Both the position numbers and the translations under genes were made by a program. A stretch of 39,070 nucleotides of DNA from positions 1 to 39,070 of the forward strand of contig JAJFJB010000413.1 in NCBI GenBank assembly GCA_021774435.1, written 5' to 3'. This document shows, piece by piece, positions 8,025-17,256 of the stretch (position 1 is its first letter; each line of letters opens with the position of its first letter). Source of the DNA: Alphaproteobacteria bacterium (GTDB taxonomy: Bacteria > Pseudomonadota > Alphaproteobacteria > UBA8366 > GCA-2717185). Below the pieces are notes generated by a model, which saw only the letters and a program-made list of their open reading frames with translations, did no database searches and was not told the origin of the DNA.

Positions 8025-9257
8025 GTGTCCGTTTGTTTCGTTCTGAAAGGCTATCCCCGGCTTTCGGAAACTTTCATCGCTCAAGAAATTCTGGCGCTGG
8101 AACGGCGCGGCATCGACATTCACATCGCATCGTTGCGCCAACCGACGGACAAGAAGCAACATCCGATCCAAAAAGACATTTCGGCCACCGTCCGCTACCT
8201 CCCGGAATACCTTCATGACGAACCACGTCGGGTCTATGACGGGTGGAACCGCGCGCGGCGTCTCCCCGGTTATCGCAGCGCCCTCGCGACATTCCATGCC
8301 GATTTCCTGCGCGACCCAACTCGAAACCGGATCCGACGCTTTGGTCAAGCCTGCGTGCTCGCCCAATCGTTGCCGGCAGGAACAGCACGGCTGCATGCGC
8401 ATTTTCTCCATACACCGGCCTCTGTCGCGCGTTACACGGCCCTCATGACAGGCCTTCCCTGGAGCTGCTCCGCTCATGCGAAGGATATATGGACGTCGCC
8501 ACAATGGGAGATTAAGGAAAAACTGGCGTCGCTCGACTGGCTTGTTACCTGCACGGCCTTCGGTGCGGCATATCTCAAAGACCTCGCGCCACGGCCCGAA
8601 ATCGTCTCATTGCTTTATCACGGCCTGGACTTCACGCGATTTCCAGCACCGCCGGACAAGCGCATCCCCTCTTCAGAAACGGGTGTTCCGGTTCGAATTC
8701 TTTCGGTGGGCCGCGCGGTTGAGAAAAAGGGCTACGACGACCTTCTCGCGGCACTCTCCCTTCTATCCTCTGAACTGAACTGGCAATTCATCCATATCGG
8801 CGGTGGCCCTTTACTCGATTCACTCCAGGCAAAAGCGCAGGAGTTGGACGTTGCCGATCGCATCGAGTGGCGCGGCCCCCAGTCGCAGGACGCCGTGCTT
8901 TCCGCTCTGCGCGACGCCGATATCTTTGCATTAACGAGTAAGATTGCCGATGACGGCGACCGTGACGGGCTGCCAAACGTGCTCATGGAAGCCCAGAGCC
9001 AGGCTGTCGCGGTCATGGCGACGGCAACGGCAGGCATACCGGAACTCATTATTGACGGCGAAACAGGGCTATTGACTACCGCAAGTAACCCTGCGGCGGC
9101 GGCGAAGGCGCTTGAAACATTGATCCGCGATCCCGCCTTGCGTCTGAAACTCGGCGGCGCCGGTTTACAGCGCGTCCATACCGCATTTTCATTAGAGACT
9201 GGAGCAGACACACTGGCCAACCGCTTTGCCGACTCGATGCAACCTGCCGCGGCGTGA
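8025..9257 (+). CDS. GT4-family glycosyltransferase
   Basis: This 410-residue protein is a GT-B glycosyltransferase of the GT4 type. The N-terminus (LKGYPRLSETFIAQEI) is typical of exopolysaccharide and colanic-acid-like transferases. The C-terminal domain begins near residue 222 with SVGRAVEKKGYDDLLAAL and holds the donor motif RDGLPNVLMEAQS, where the first Glu of the EX7E motif is Asp, and then GIPELIIDGETGLL. The start is a GTG at 8025, eleven bases after the preceding stop. It overlaps the next gene, so the two are probably translationally coupled. The role is sugar addition to a cell-surface or secreted glycan; the specific sugar is unknown. Confidence 0.88.
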   Translation: MSVCFVLKGYPRLSETFIAQEILALERRGIDIHIASLRQPTDKKQHPIQKDISATVRYLPEYLHDEPRRVYDGWNRARRLPGYRSALATFHADFLRDPTRNRIRRFGQACVLAQSLPAGTARLHAHFLHTPASVARYTALMTGLPWSCSAHAKDIWTSPQWEIKEKLASLDWLVTCTAFGAAYLKDLAPRPEIVSLLYHGLDFTRFPAPPDKRIPSSETGVPVRILSVGRAVEKKGYDDLLAALSLLSSELNWQFIHIGGGPLLDSLQAKAQELDVADRIEWRGPQSQDAVLSALRDADIFALTSKIADDGDRDGLPNVLMEAQSQAVAVMATATAGIPELIIDGETGLLTTASNPAAAAKALETLIRDPALRLKLGGAGLQRVHTAFSLETGADTLANRFADSMQPAAA

Positions 9258-10393
9258 TGCGTGTCGCCTTCTATGCGCCACTAAAGGCGCCCGATCACCC
9301 CGTTCCGTCCGGCGACCGACGTGTGGCGCGCTTAATCTTGAAAGCAATCAAGAAGGCAGGACACGACGTCTTCATCGCATCAAGGATGCGGGCCTTCGAT
9401 AGCAGAGGAGACACGCGTCACCAAAATCAGATCGAACGGCGCGGGAGGGCTTTGGCTGAGCGGTTTGTTAAGCGCCATCGCGACAACCCGCCCGATCTTT
9501 GGTTCACCTATCACCTTTACCACAAAGCGCCGGATTGGATTGGGCCCGCCGTCGCCAAAACCTTTTCAATTCCATACGTTCTCGCCGAGGCAAGTATCGC
9601 GCCGAAGCAAGCCGGTGGCCCATGGGCGTCAGGACACGAGGCCGTCCGCGCCGCCATCCGATATGCCGCGCATATATGTGTGATGAACCCGGAAGATAGA
9701 GAGTGTTTGGCAAAAGAACTCGATAAAAAAGTTCATCTATCGGCATTGCCGCCATTTATCGACACCGACCCGCCACGTGCCGCAACAGAAGCGAAGCGAG
9801 ATTTGAATCGCAGCGTGCTGCAGGAACGATTTGGCATTCCACCGTCGAATATTTTGATTGCGGTCACGGCGATGATGCGGTCCGGCGATAAGTTGGAATC
9901 CTATAGGACACTCGGCCGGACCATGGCGCATCTGCGAGACCTTTCGCTGACATGGCTCGTAGCGGGCGACGGACCCGGGCGCGATGACGTCGTTGCGGCT
10001 ATGGGCAAGTCAAACGTCATTTATTTCGGCGCACTCGATCGAGCCGGCATAGATAACATGCATGCCGCTGCCGATCTCGCGGTCTGGCCGGCCTATCGCG
10101 AAGCAATCGGCATGGCATTGCTCGAAGCGCAGGCCTCCGGTCTGCCGGTCGTCGCGGGCCGTACGCCGGGCGTTGCGCAAATAGTAGAAGAGGGAATAAC
10201 CGGCCTGTTGACGACGAGCGGTGACGACACGATGCTGGCGCTCGCGATCCGACGGCTGGTCGATGAACCGGCATTGCGACTCCAAATGAGGTCTGCTGCG
10301 ATGAATAAAGCGCGACGGGAACATGATATTGCTTCTGCAACACGGTATCTCGACCGCGTGTTGGAAGACGCCATAAGGAGGGCTGCAGCATGA
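9257..10393 (+). CDS. GT4-family glycosyltransferase
   Basis: A second GT4-like enzyme of 378 residues. It starts with MRVAFYAPLKAPDHPVPSGDRR, a common start for glycan transferases that sense a Gly-rich acceptor loop. The C-terminal donor domain contains GDGPGRDDV and a canonical EX7E motif (EAIGMALLE) followed by ASGLPVVAGRTPGVAQIVEEGITGLL. I place the start at the ATG at 9257, which shares its first base with the TGA of the previous gene; a GTG three bases upstream is also possible. The end overlaps the next start by four bases (ATGA). This continuous coupling indicates a single operon. Substrates are unknown. Confidence 0.87.
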   Translation: MRVAFYAPLKAPDHPVPSGDRRVARLILKAIKKAGHDVFIASRMRAFDSRGDTRHQNQIERRGRALAERFVKRHRDNPPDLWFTYHLYHKAPDWIGPAVAKTFSIPYVLAEASIAPKQAGGPWASGHEAVRAAIRYAAHICVMNPEDRECLAKELDKKVHLSALPPFIDTDPPRAATEAKRDLNRSVLQERFGIPPSNILIAVTAMMRSGDKLESYRTLGRTMAHLRDLSLTWLVAGDGPGRDDVVAAMGKSNVIYFGALDRAGIDNMHAAADLAVWPAYREAIGMALLEAQASGLPVVAGRTPGVAQIVEEGITGLLTTSGDDTMLALAIRRLVDEPALRLQMRSAAMNKARREHDIASATRYLDRVLEDAIRRAAA

Positions 10394-10986
10394 CCTTGCT
10401 CGCGCTAATTCGACATGGTCCAACTGAATGGAACGAGACGGGCATTGTCCAGGGCCGTAGCGATATCCCACTGAGCGAAACCGGCCGCGCTTTGGTGTCC
10501 AGTTGGTATCAGCCACCGGAATTGTCCGGTTTTGATTGGGTCTCGAGCCCCCTGCAACGCGCCATGGAAACCGCGGCGATCCTATCAGGAAGTCCCGCAC
10601 CCACGGACCCACGCCTTGTCGAAATGGACTGGTCCGAGTGGGAGGGTATGAAACTGCCTGACCTTCGCGCGCGGCTCGGCAATCTGATGAAGGCTTGGGA
10701 GGCAAAGGGATTGGATTTTCGCGCGCCTGGCGGAGAAAGTCCGCGCGACGTGCAGGATAGACTCCGGCCCTTCCTCGCCGAACGCGCCGCCGCCGGGCAA
10801 GCTACCGCAGTCGTTTGCCACAAAGGCGTAATCCGCGCGTTATATGCTCTCGCCGTATCGTGGGATATGACCGACAAGGCGCCAGACAAGCTGCATGATC
10901 ATTGCACACACCTCTTCGAGTTAGGTGCGGATGGGTTACCGCGGCCCTATCAACTCAACGTGCCGCTCACGACCGAAGACGCATGA
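10390..10986 (+). CDS. Histidine phosphatase (phosphoglycerate-mutase-like) family protein
   Basis: The 198-residue protein belongs to the histidine phosphatase superfamily. The phosphohistidine motif is LIRHGPTEWN (residues 6-15), followed by GRSDIPLSETGR. The acid/base region is MDWSEWEGM (about 79-87), and the second catalytic His sits in VVCHKGVIRALY. Length and motif spacing resemble CobC/PhoE-type small phosphatases rather than the glycolytic mutase. It lies between two glycosyltransferases, with ATGA overlaps on both sides. It may therefore remove a phosphate from a sugar-phosphate or lipid-phosphate intermediate of the cluster; this is inferred only from context. Confidence 0.88.
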   Translation: MTLLALIRHGPTEWNETGIVQGRSDIPLSETGRALVSSWYQPPELSGFDWVSSPLQRAMETAAILSGSPAPTDPRLVEMDWSEWEGMKLPDLRARLGNLMKAWEAKGLDFRAPGGESPRDVQDRLRPFLAERAAAGQATAVVCHKGVIRALYALAVSWDMTDKAPDKLHDHCTHLFELGADGLPRPYQLNVPLTTEDA

Positions 10987-12140
10987 CTTCGCCGCGTCGG
11001 GCGCGCATTCTTTTTTACGTCCAACACCTGCTCGGCATCGGCCATCAAACCCGAGCCGCGACAATCACACGCGCGATGCAGCGACATGGCCTACAGGTGA
11101 TTTATGTAAGCGGCGGCTTTGCGGAAACGGACCAGAATCTTGGTGGCGCGGAAATTATTCAGCTGCCACCGGTTCGCACCGCAGACGCAGCGTTCAGCAC
11201 GATGCTCGACGCTTCGGGAAACGCCATCGATGAAGCTTGGGAGGAGGAGAGGCGCACGGCACTGCTTGCCGCGTTCGAATCCGCAAGTCCCGACGCCCTT
11301 CTGATCGAAAGTTTTCCCTTTGGACGTCGGCGGTTTCGCTTCGAACTGATTCCCCTGCTGGAAGCGGCCGCCGACCGTATTCCGGTCGCTGCCTCGGTCC
11401 GGGACATACTCGTGGCAAAATCAGATCCAAAACGGACGCAGTGGGTGATCGATACCGTAGAGAGGTATTTCGACAGGGTGATCGTGCATGGAGATCCATC
11501 CGTGGCTGAACTGGGCGAAACCTTCAGCGGCGCGGATGCCATTGCCGATCGCACATATTATTCCGGTTATGTAACGACATCCGGTGTTTGTTGTGCTGAC
11601 GGACCTCGGACAGGGGTCATCGTTTCCGCCGGCGGAGGCGCGGTGGGCGGGCCCATCATGCACGCTGCAATTGCGGCGCGGCCGCTCTCACGCCTTTCGC
11701 AAGCACCATGGCGCCTCATTACAGGCCCGAACCTTCCTGAATCGGAACGAATGGGCCTAGATATGTCCTCAGGTGTGACGATTGACACATATTTGGAGGA
11801 TTTTCGCGGTATTTTATGTAATGCTGCCGTTTCCGTGAGCCAAGCAGGATATAACACAATAATGGACCTCTTTGCCGCGCGTACCCGGTCTGTCCTCGTA
11901 CCCTTCAGCCGACATGGAGAAACCGAACAATCTTACCGCGCCGCGTTGCTCGCACGGCGCGGCCAGTTTCATGTCGTGGCAGAGGAAAATCTAACGCCGA
12001 ACTCTCTCGCCGCCGCCATTGATTCTTCTCTCGATTCGCCGCCACCCGATCCTGCGGGCATCGACCTGAACGGTGCAAGCAGAACCGCAGAACTTATGGC
12101 CGAACTTGCAACTGGCCGCGCGTTTCCGGCTCCGTTATAA
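10983..12140 (+). CDS. MurG/GT28-like glycosyltransferase family protein (second paralogue)
   Basis: A 385-residue GT-B protein of the same family as the one at 6793-8013. The N-terminal loop is QHLLGIGHQTRAATI (about 14-28). The C-terminal region has SAGGGAVGGPI and the donor loop SQAGYNTIMDLFAARTRSVLVPFSRHGETEQ. The start was set at the ATG at 10983, which overlaps the TGA of the phosphatase gene (ATGA). The reading frame is open further upstream, but that stretch lies inside the phosphatase gene and does not resemble the family. It probably transfers a sugar to the same or a related acceptor as its paralogue. The stop is nine bases before the deacetylase-like gene. Confidence 0.85.
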   Translation: MTSPRRARILFYVQHLLGIGHQTRAATITRAMQRHGLQVIYVSGGFAETDQNLGGAEIIQLPPVRTADAAFSTMLDASGNAIDEAWEEERRTALLAAFESASPDALLIESFPFGRRRFRFELIPLLEAAADRIPVAASVRDILVAKSDPKRTQWVIDTVERYFDRVIVHGDPSVAELGETFSGADAIADRTYYSGYVTTSGVCCADGPRTGVIVSAGGGAVGGPIMHAAIAARPLSRLSQAPWRLITGPNLPESERMGLDMSSGVTIDTYLEDFRGILCNAAVSVSQAGYNTIMDLFAARTRSVLVPFSRHGETEQSYRAALLARRGQFHVVAEENLTPNSLAAAIDSSLDSPPPDPAGIDLNGASRTAELMAELATGRAFPAPL

Positions 12141-12149
12141 AATTCAGCC

Positions 12150-12929
12150 ATGCTAGCGGCCGTACGGGAACATACCATCCCTGGATGGACAGAATTGGAC
12201 ACCGAGCTTGACGCGTGGCGAGCGTCGGGAATGCGCGCCACCTTCTGGTGGCGCGATGACGATGCAACACGTCCGGGGCCAAGACTTGATCAGTTACTCG
12301 ATTGTGCAGGGGCACACCCCCTTTCGCTTGCGGTGATCCCGGCGCAGGCAACATCCGATTTGGCAAGTCGACTTCGATCGGCCCCCAACGTTACGGTGCT
12401 GCAGCACGGTTATGCCCATGCCAACCATGCGCCGCCGCAGGAAAAGAAAGCGGAATTCGGACCCCACAGAGACACAACATCGATGAGCGCCGAATTGGCC
12501 GCCGGCCGGACCCGTTTAAAGAAACTCTTCGGCGACCAGTTCCGGCCGATATTCGTTCCGCCTTGGAATCGATTTGCCGAAGGGCTTCCTGCCGAACTCC
12601 ATGCCATGCAATTCTCCGGCTTATCGGCTTTCGGCACGCGTGACCGCGACACCGCATTGCCGCGGATGAATTGCCATGTCGATATTATCGACTGGCGAGG
12701 TGGTCGGAGATTTCTCGGAACGGAAACCGTGCTTCGCGGTTTCGTCGACCATCTGAAGGCGCGCCGGCAAGGGGCCGTCGATAGTAAAGAGCCAACGGGG
12801 TTACTGACCCACCATCGCGATCATGATGCAGCCTGTTGGCAGTTCATCAATGATTTACTGGATATGATAAAAAAGCATCCCACGGCGACGTGGATTTCAT
12901 CAGCACAAGCTACCGCGGGCGCACGATGA
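12150..12929 (+). CDS. Polysaccharide deacetylase-like protein
   Basis: This 259-residue protein resembles the polysaccharide deacetylase (NodB/CE4-like) barrel. The first metal-site motif appears as WWRDDDATRP (34-43), the His pair as QHGYAHANH (85-93), a later barrel strand as FVPPWNRF (135-142), and a terminal His motif as LLTHHRDHD (about 218-226). No signal peptide is seen, so it would act in the cytoplasm, unlike secreted chitin or peptidoglycan deacetylases. Its place after four glycosyltransferase genes suggests it removes acetyl groups from an N-acetylated sugar intermediate. It overlaps the next gene by four bases. The family fit is good but the substrate is not known. Confidence 0.8.
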   Translation: MLAAVREHTIPGWTELDTELDAWRASGMRATFWWRDDDATRPGPRLDQLLDCAGAHPLSLAVIPAQATSDLASRLRSAPNVTVLQHGYAHANHAPPQEKKAEFGPHRDTTSMSAELAAGRTRLKKLFGDQFRPIFVPPWNRFAEGLPAELHAMQFSGLSAFGTRDRDTALPRMNCHVDIIDWRGGRRFLGTETVLRGFVDHLKARRQGAVDSKEPTGLLTHHRDHDAACWQFINDLLDMIKKHPTATWISSAQATAGAR

Positions 12930-13426
12930 CCCACAACTATCCACTCACTGGCCTATATGGCGATTACCTTCGATCGCTGATCGGCCTCGGGTTCATGGGA
13001 ACACCATTCTATTTCACACTCGGGAATTTATTCCTGATGGTGGTCTTTGGAAGTTTAACCGGTTTATTTCTTGTCTTCGGTATTCGGACGGGTATCCGCC
13101 AACTGACAGTCATCGAAACATCGCCGGAAGGAATCGCGGCAGTCGGCCCACTTGGCCGGCGGATCGCGTGGAGCGATGTTACGAAGGTCGACCTAAAGTA
13201 TTTTTCGACGAAGCGCGGAAAAACCAACGATGGATGGATGCAGCTTAAAATTTGTGACGGATCCGGCTGCTTGAAAATGGAATCCACCCTTAACGACTTC
13301 GACAAAATAGCCGCGCTGACTGCAACCGCGGCGTTCAATTGCAGCGCGGAAATGACCGAAACGACGATGGAAAATTTTACCGCGATGGGTGTCACAGTAG
13401 ACCTGCCGGAAGAGGAAACCGAATGA
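12926..13426 (+). CDS. Small membrane protein of unknown function
   Basis: I do not recognise this 166-residue protein as a named family. A hydrophobic region covers roughly residues 20-55 and probably forms two closely spaced membrane segments. It is followed by a soluble beta-rich domain (RQLTVIETSPEGIAAVGPLGRRIAWSDV and onward) that looks like a bacterial PH-like membrane-protein domain. The start is the ATG at 12926 overlapping the deacetylase stop (ATGA). An in-frame ATG at 12890 lies inside the previous gene and is less likely. Its own stop overlaps the start of the peptide-importer ATPase, so it bridges the glycan cluster and the importer and may be translated with both. Confidence 0.72.
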   Translation: MTHNYPLTGLYGDYLRSLIGLGFMGTPFYFTLGNLFLMVVFGSLTGLFLVFGIRTGIRQLTVIETSPEGIAAVGPLGRRIAWSDVTKVDLKYFSTKRGKTNDGWMQLKICDGSGCLKMESTLNDFDKIAALTATAAFNCSAEMTETTMENFTAMGVTVDLPEEETE

Positions 13427-15315
13427 CCGGAAATCTGCTGTCCGTCGAAAACTTAAGCGTTCACTTCAATCTACCCGAGGGAAAGATTGAAGCGGTACGT
13501 GACGTTTCCTTTCGCGTTCAGCCCGGCTCCACGGTCGCCCTGGTTGGCGAATCAGGATCGGGAAAATCCGTCGTGTCTCAAGCCATCATGGGCATCCTGC
13601 CCAAGGCGGCAAATATTGGTGGCGGGCAAATTATTTTCAACAACGCCGCGCGGTCTGCGCCACCTGTCGATATCGCTGCGCTGAATCCGTCTTCCGCAGC
13701 AATGCGGGCCATCCGCGGCGATCACATTTCCATCATTTTCCAGGAACCTATGACGTCGTTGTCGCCTTTGCACACGATCGGCGATCAGATTAGCGAGGCG
13801 CTGCATCTGCATCGCGACTGTTCCAAGGCGGAAGGACTCGAACTCACGGAGGAAATGTTGCGCCTTGTCGGGTTTCCAGATCCGGCGCGCGCCGTACGAA
13901 CCTATCCATTCGAGCTCTCCGGCGGGCTCCGCCAACGGGCGATGATCGCGATGGCCCTGATTTGCCGACCAGGCCTGCTAATCGCGGACGAACCGACAAC
14001 AGCACTCGACGTTACAATTCAAGCGCAAATTCTCAAGCTGATCGTCGACCTGCAGACCGAGCTGGGCATGGCGGTCCTTATGATCACTCATGACCTCGGC
14101 GTCGTGGCGAACATGGCGGACGAAATTGTCGTCATGTATCACGGCGAGGTCATGGAGTCGGGCACGCTCGATCATATCTTCCACGATCCGCAGCATGCGT
14201 ATTTGAAAGCATTGCAACATGCGGTCCCACGCTTCGACATGGCACCGGGCGAACGGCTGGTCCCGATCCGGGAAATTGAACCGACCCGCGGATTTCTGCA
14301 CGCTGCGAAGGAACCTTGGCCGGAGGGTGCCGACAATGCCGGGCCGATGCTCAAGGTTGAAAATTTGCGCAAGGAATTCACAATCCGCAAGGGTAGCTGG
14401 TTCGGCGGGGGAGAAAATAGCAGCGTCGTCGCGGTCGACGATGTCAGCTTCGATATTGCGCGCGGTGAATGCCTAGGGCTCGTCGGCGAAAGCGGTTGCG
14501 GCAAAACCACATTATCGAAAATGCTGATGCGCGCGATAACGCCCGATGGCGGCGCGGTAACCTACAATGATCGCGGTACACGATTGGACATACTTGGGCT
14601 CAGCCAGGATGAGCTCATACCATTCCGGCGCAAACTACAGTTCATGTTTCAGGACCCTTACGGTTCTTTGAACCCACGCATGACGGTATTCGACATCATT
14701 ACGGAGCCATTGATCATTCACAATGTTGGCGATGCGGATACGCGTCGTCAGTATGCGCGCGAATTGATGGAGCTTGTCGGCCTGGACATACGTCACCTGA
14801 GTCGCTATCCGCACAGTTTTTCCGGTGGTCAGCGCCAACGCATCGGCATTGCACGCGCGCTAGCGCTACAGCCTGACATGCTGATTTGCGACGAACCGGT
14901 TTCAGCGCTCGATGTCTCCGTGCAGGCACAAATCCTCAACTTACTAAAGGATTTGAAACAAGAGCTCGGCCTGACCTACCTCTTTATCTCACACAATCTG
15001 GCGGTCGTGGATTACATTGCCGACCGCATCGCGGTGATGTGCCGCGGACACCTAGTCGAGACAGCGCAAAGCGAGGATATTTTCAAGAACCCTGTGCATC
15101 CTTATACGCGTGCACTGTTACGGGCGGTTCCGGAACCGAATCCAGACCGGCCACTCGACTTTTCGGGGATCATGGTAGACCGTGCGTCGAACCCTGCCGA
15201 ATGGCCAGACCCATTTTCCGCCAAGGGCGACGAACGGCCCGTAATGCGGCAAGTTAGCGAAGGACATGCCGTGCGCGCTTTACCAGATGGGGATTTGAGG
15301 GCCTGGACGTCATGA
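13423..15315 (+). CDS. Peptide-type ABC importer, fused double ATPase subunit
   Basis: The 630-residue protein holds two complete ABC ATPase domains of the oligopeptide/dipeptide/nickel family, like DppD fused to DppF or like YejF. Domain 1 has Walker A GESGSGKS (42-49), a signature read as LSGGLRQR and Walker [13 protein letters not shown]. Domain 2 has Walker [10 protein letters not shown], signature FSGGQRQR and Walker [13 protein letters not shown]. Each is followed by the family-specific C-terminal segment, for example [11 protein letters not shown]. It drives uptake through the two permeases encoded at 17257-19424. The start is the ATG at 13423, which overlaps the previous stop, and its stop overlaps the binding-protein start. 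The presence of all four components makes the importer complete. Confidence 0.95.
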   Translation: MTGNLLSVENLSVHFNLPEGKIEAVRDVSFRVQPGSTVALVGESGSGKSVVSQAIMGILPKAANIGGGQIIFNNAARSAPPVDIAALNPSSAAMRAIRGDHISIIFQEPMTSLSPLHTIGDQISEALHLHRDCSKAEGLELTEEMLRLVGFPDPARAVRTYPFELSGGLRQRAMIAMALICRPGLLIADEPTTALDVTIQAQILKLIVDLQTELGMAVLMITHDLGVVANMADEIVVMYHGEVMESGTLDHIFHDPQHAYLKALQHAVPRFDMAPGERLVPIREIEPTRGFLHAAKEPWPEGADNAGPMLKVENLRKEFTIRKGSWFGGGENSSVVAVDDVSFDIARGECLGLVGESGCGKTTLSKMLMRAITPDGGAVTYNDRGTRLDILGLSQDELIPFRRKLQFMFQDPYGSLNPRMTVFDIITEPLIIHNVGDADTRRQYARELMELVGLDIRHLSRYPHSFSGGQRQRIGIARALALQPDMLICDEPVSALDVSVQAQILNLLKDLKQELGLTYLFISHNLAVVDYIADRIAVMCRGHLVETAQSEDIFKNPVHPYTRALLRAVPEPNPDRPLDFSGIMVDRASNPAEWPDPFSAKGDERPVMRQVSEGHAVRALPDGDLRAWTS

Positions 15316-17234
15316 AGCTTGTACTTACCGCGTTCGTTTTTAGCCTGGCGGTATTTGTATGGCCAGAAACCGCTGCGGCTTTGATTGAAACGCCGTCGCT
15401 AAAACCGTTGATCGAAAGCGGCAAGTTGCCGTCCGTCGTACAGCGCGTGCCGGCAGAACCCCTGGTGGTTGATTTAGACGGAACTGGCCGAAAAGTCGGT
15501 CGTCACGGTGGCGTTCTCAATACCTTGATGGCGAGATCGAAAGATGTACGCCTGATGGTCGTCTATGGCTACGCCAGGCTAGTAAAGTTCAACCGTAAAC
15601 TCGAATTAGCACCCGACATCCTAAAAGATATCACTATTGAAAAAGGCCGTATCTTTACCCTTCACTTACGTAAGAGGCATAAGTGGTCGGACGGAAAGCC
15701 GTTTACAACTGAAGACTTCCGCTATTACTGGGAAGATGTCGCCAACCACGACATGCTATCCCCGACCGGCCCGCCGACCACCCTTCGAGTCGATGGCAAA
15801 CTGCCGAAAGTGACAGTTATTGATGCCGTGACCATTCGTTACGAATGGTCTAAGCCAAATCCTGCATTTTTGCCCGCACTGGCTGGGGCACGGCCTTTGT
15901 ATATTTATCGGCCCGCTCACTACCTGCGCAAATATCACGCACGCTATGGCAACAAAGAAAAACTGAACAAGAAAGCCAAGACGAAAGGCCAGCGCAATTG
16001 GGCCGCATTGCACAACAAGTACGATCACCAATACAAAAACAAGAACATCAAACTACCGACTTTGCAGCCTTGGATTAACACAACCAAAGGACCAGCCGAG
16101 CGGTTCGTCTTCAAACGAAACCCCTTCTACCACAAGATCGATGCGCAGGGGCGGCAGCTTCCCTATATCGATCGCGTGAATGTCCGCATCGCCAGCGGTA
16201 AGATCATTCCCGCGCAAGTCGGGACAGGACAGTCTGATTTGCAGGCGCGCTATTTGCGTTTCGACAATTTCACCTTCCTGAAACGAAACGAACAACGGAG
16301 CGGGTATCACACCTACCTTTGGCGGATCGCCAAAGGATCGCATATGACGTTGTTTCCCAATCTAAATGTAAATGATCCGATCTGGCGCAATATGTTGCGC
16401 GACAGGCGGTTTCGCCGTGCTTTGTCACTTGGAATCAATCGCCACGAGTTGAATCAGGTCATCTATTTTGGCCTGGCGCTGGAAGCGCAGAACACTGTGC
16501 TGCCCAGCAGCCCCTTGTTTCGCAAACAATATCAAAAGGCCTGGACGAAGTACGATCCGGATAAAGCTAGCGAGTTGCTCGATCAGCTTGGCCTGGTCGG
16601 GCGCGACGATCGCGGTATCCGCCTGCTGCCTGATGGTCGACCTCTGGAGATTATCGTCGAGTCGACGGGAGAGAGCACGGAAGAAGCGGACGTTCTGGAG
16701 TTGGTCACGGATAGCTGGCAAAAGATTGGGATCAAACTCCATACTAAACCGTCACAGCGTGAAGTGATGCGCAACCGCATCTATGCCGGCGAAACCGTAA
16801 TGTCGATTTCGTCAGGCTTGGAAAATGGCGTGCCCAGCGCGGATATGGACCCGCAAGGCTTGGCCCCGACTTCCCAGGTTCATTACCAATGGCCGAAATG
16901 GGGACAGTTCTATGAGACGATCGGGCGCTTGGGCGAACGGGTCGACATGCCGAAGCCGCTTCGGCTGAAGACACTTCATCGCCTTTGGCTGGCGGCAAAA
17001 ACGACCGCGGAGAGGGAACAGATTTGGCATGAAATGCTAACCATCAATGCCGAAGAACTCTACTCGATTGGATTGATTTCAGGTGTTCTGCAGCCGGTCG
17101 TCGTGCGCGACACGTTGCGCAATGTGCCGGAAAAAGGGATCTACAATTGGGATCCAGGCGCGCATTTCGGGATTTACGAGCCGGACTGCTTCTGGTTCGC
17201 GGAAACCGCCGACAATAAGACGGCGAAGAATTAG
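15312..17234 (+). CDS. Periplasmic peptide-type substrate-binding protein (SBP family 5)
   Basis: This 640-residue protein is a family 5 extracellular solute-binding protein. Residues 1-23 form a classical signal peptide ending in AAA. The mature part shows FTLHLRKRHKWSDGKPFTTEDFRYYWED, the typical family 5 signature region, then FKRNPFYHKID and FRRALSLGINR. It is longer than DppA or OppA by about 100 residues, as seen in the group that pairs with fused-ATPase importers. It delivers a peptide or peptide-like ligand to the two downstream permeases. A run of Lys/Asn-rich sequence at about 215-255 is notable. The ATG overlaps the ATPase stop by four bases. The ligand cannot be deduced. Confidence 0.93.
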   Translation: MKLVLTAFVFSLAVFVWPETAAALIETPSLKPLIESGKLPSVVQRVPAEPLVVDLDGTGRKVGRHGGVLNTLMARSKDVRLMVVYGYARLVKFNRKLELAPDILKDITIEKGRIFTLHLRKRHKWSDGKPFTTEDFRYYWEDVANHDMLSPTGPPTTLRVDGKLPKVTVIDAVTIRYEWSKPNPAFLPALAGARPLYIYRPAHYLRKYHARYGNKEKLNKKAKTKGQRNWAALHNKYDHQYKNKNIKLPTLQPWINTTKGPAERFVFKRNPFYHKIDAQGRQLPYIDRVNVRIASGKIIPAQVGTGQSDLQARYLRFDNFTFLKRNEQRSGYHTYLWRIAKGSHMTLFPNLNVNDPIWRNMLRDRRFRRALSLGINRHELNQVIYFGLALEAQNTVLPSSPLFRKQYQKAWTKYDPDKASELLDQLGLVGRDDRGIRLLPDGRPLEIIVESTGESTEEADVLELVTDSWQKIGIKLHTKPSQREVMRNRIYAGETVMSISSGLENGVPSADMDPQGLAPTSQVHYQWPKWGQFYETIGRLGERVDMPKPLRLKTLHRLWLAAKTTAEREQIWHEMLTINAEELYSIGLISGVLQPVVVRDTLRNVPEKGIYNWDPGAHFGIYEPDCFWFAETADNKTAKN

Positions 17235-17256
17235 AAGACGCGAAGGAACGCTCCTC

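Noticed and set aside
10010..10705. A 231-residue minus-strand open frame across the GT4 and phosphatase genes
   Set aside because: Antisense to two well-supported genes and without any family features.
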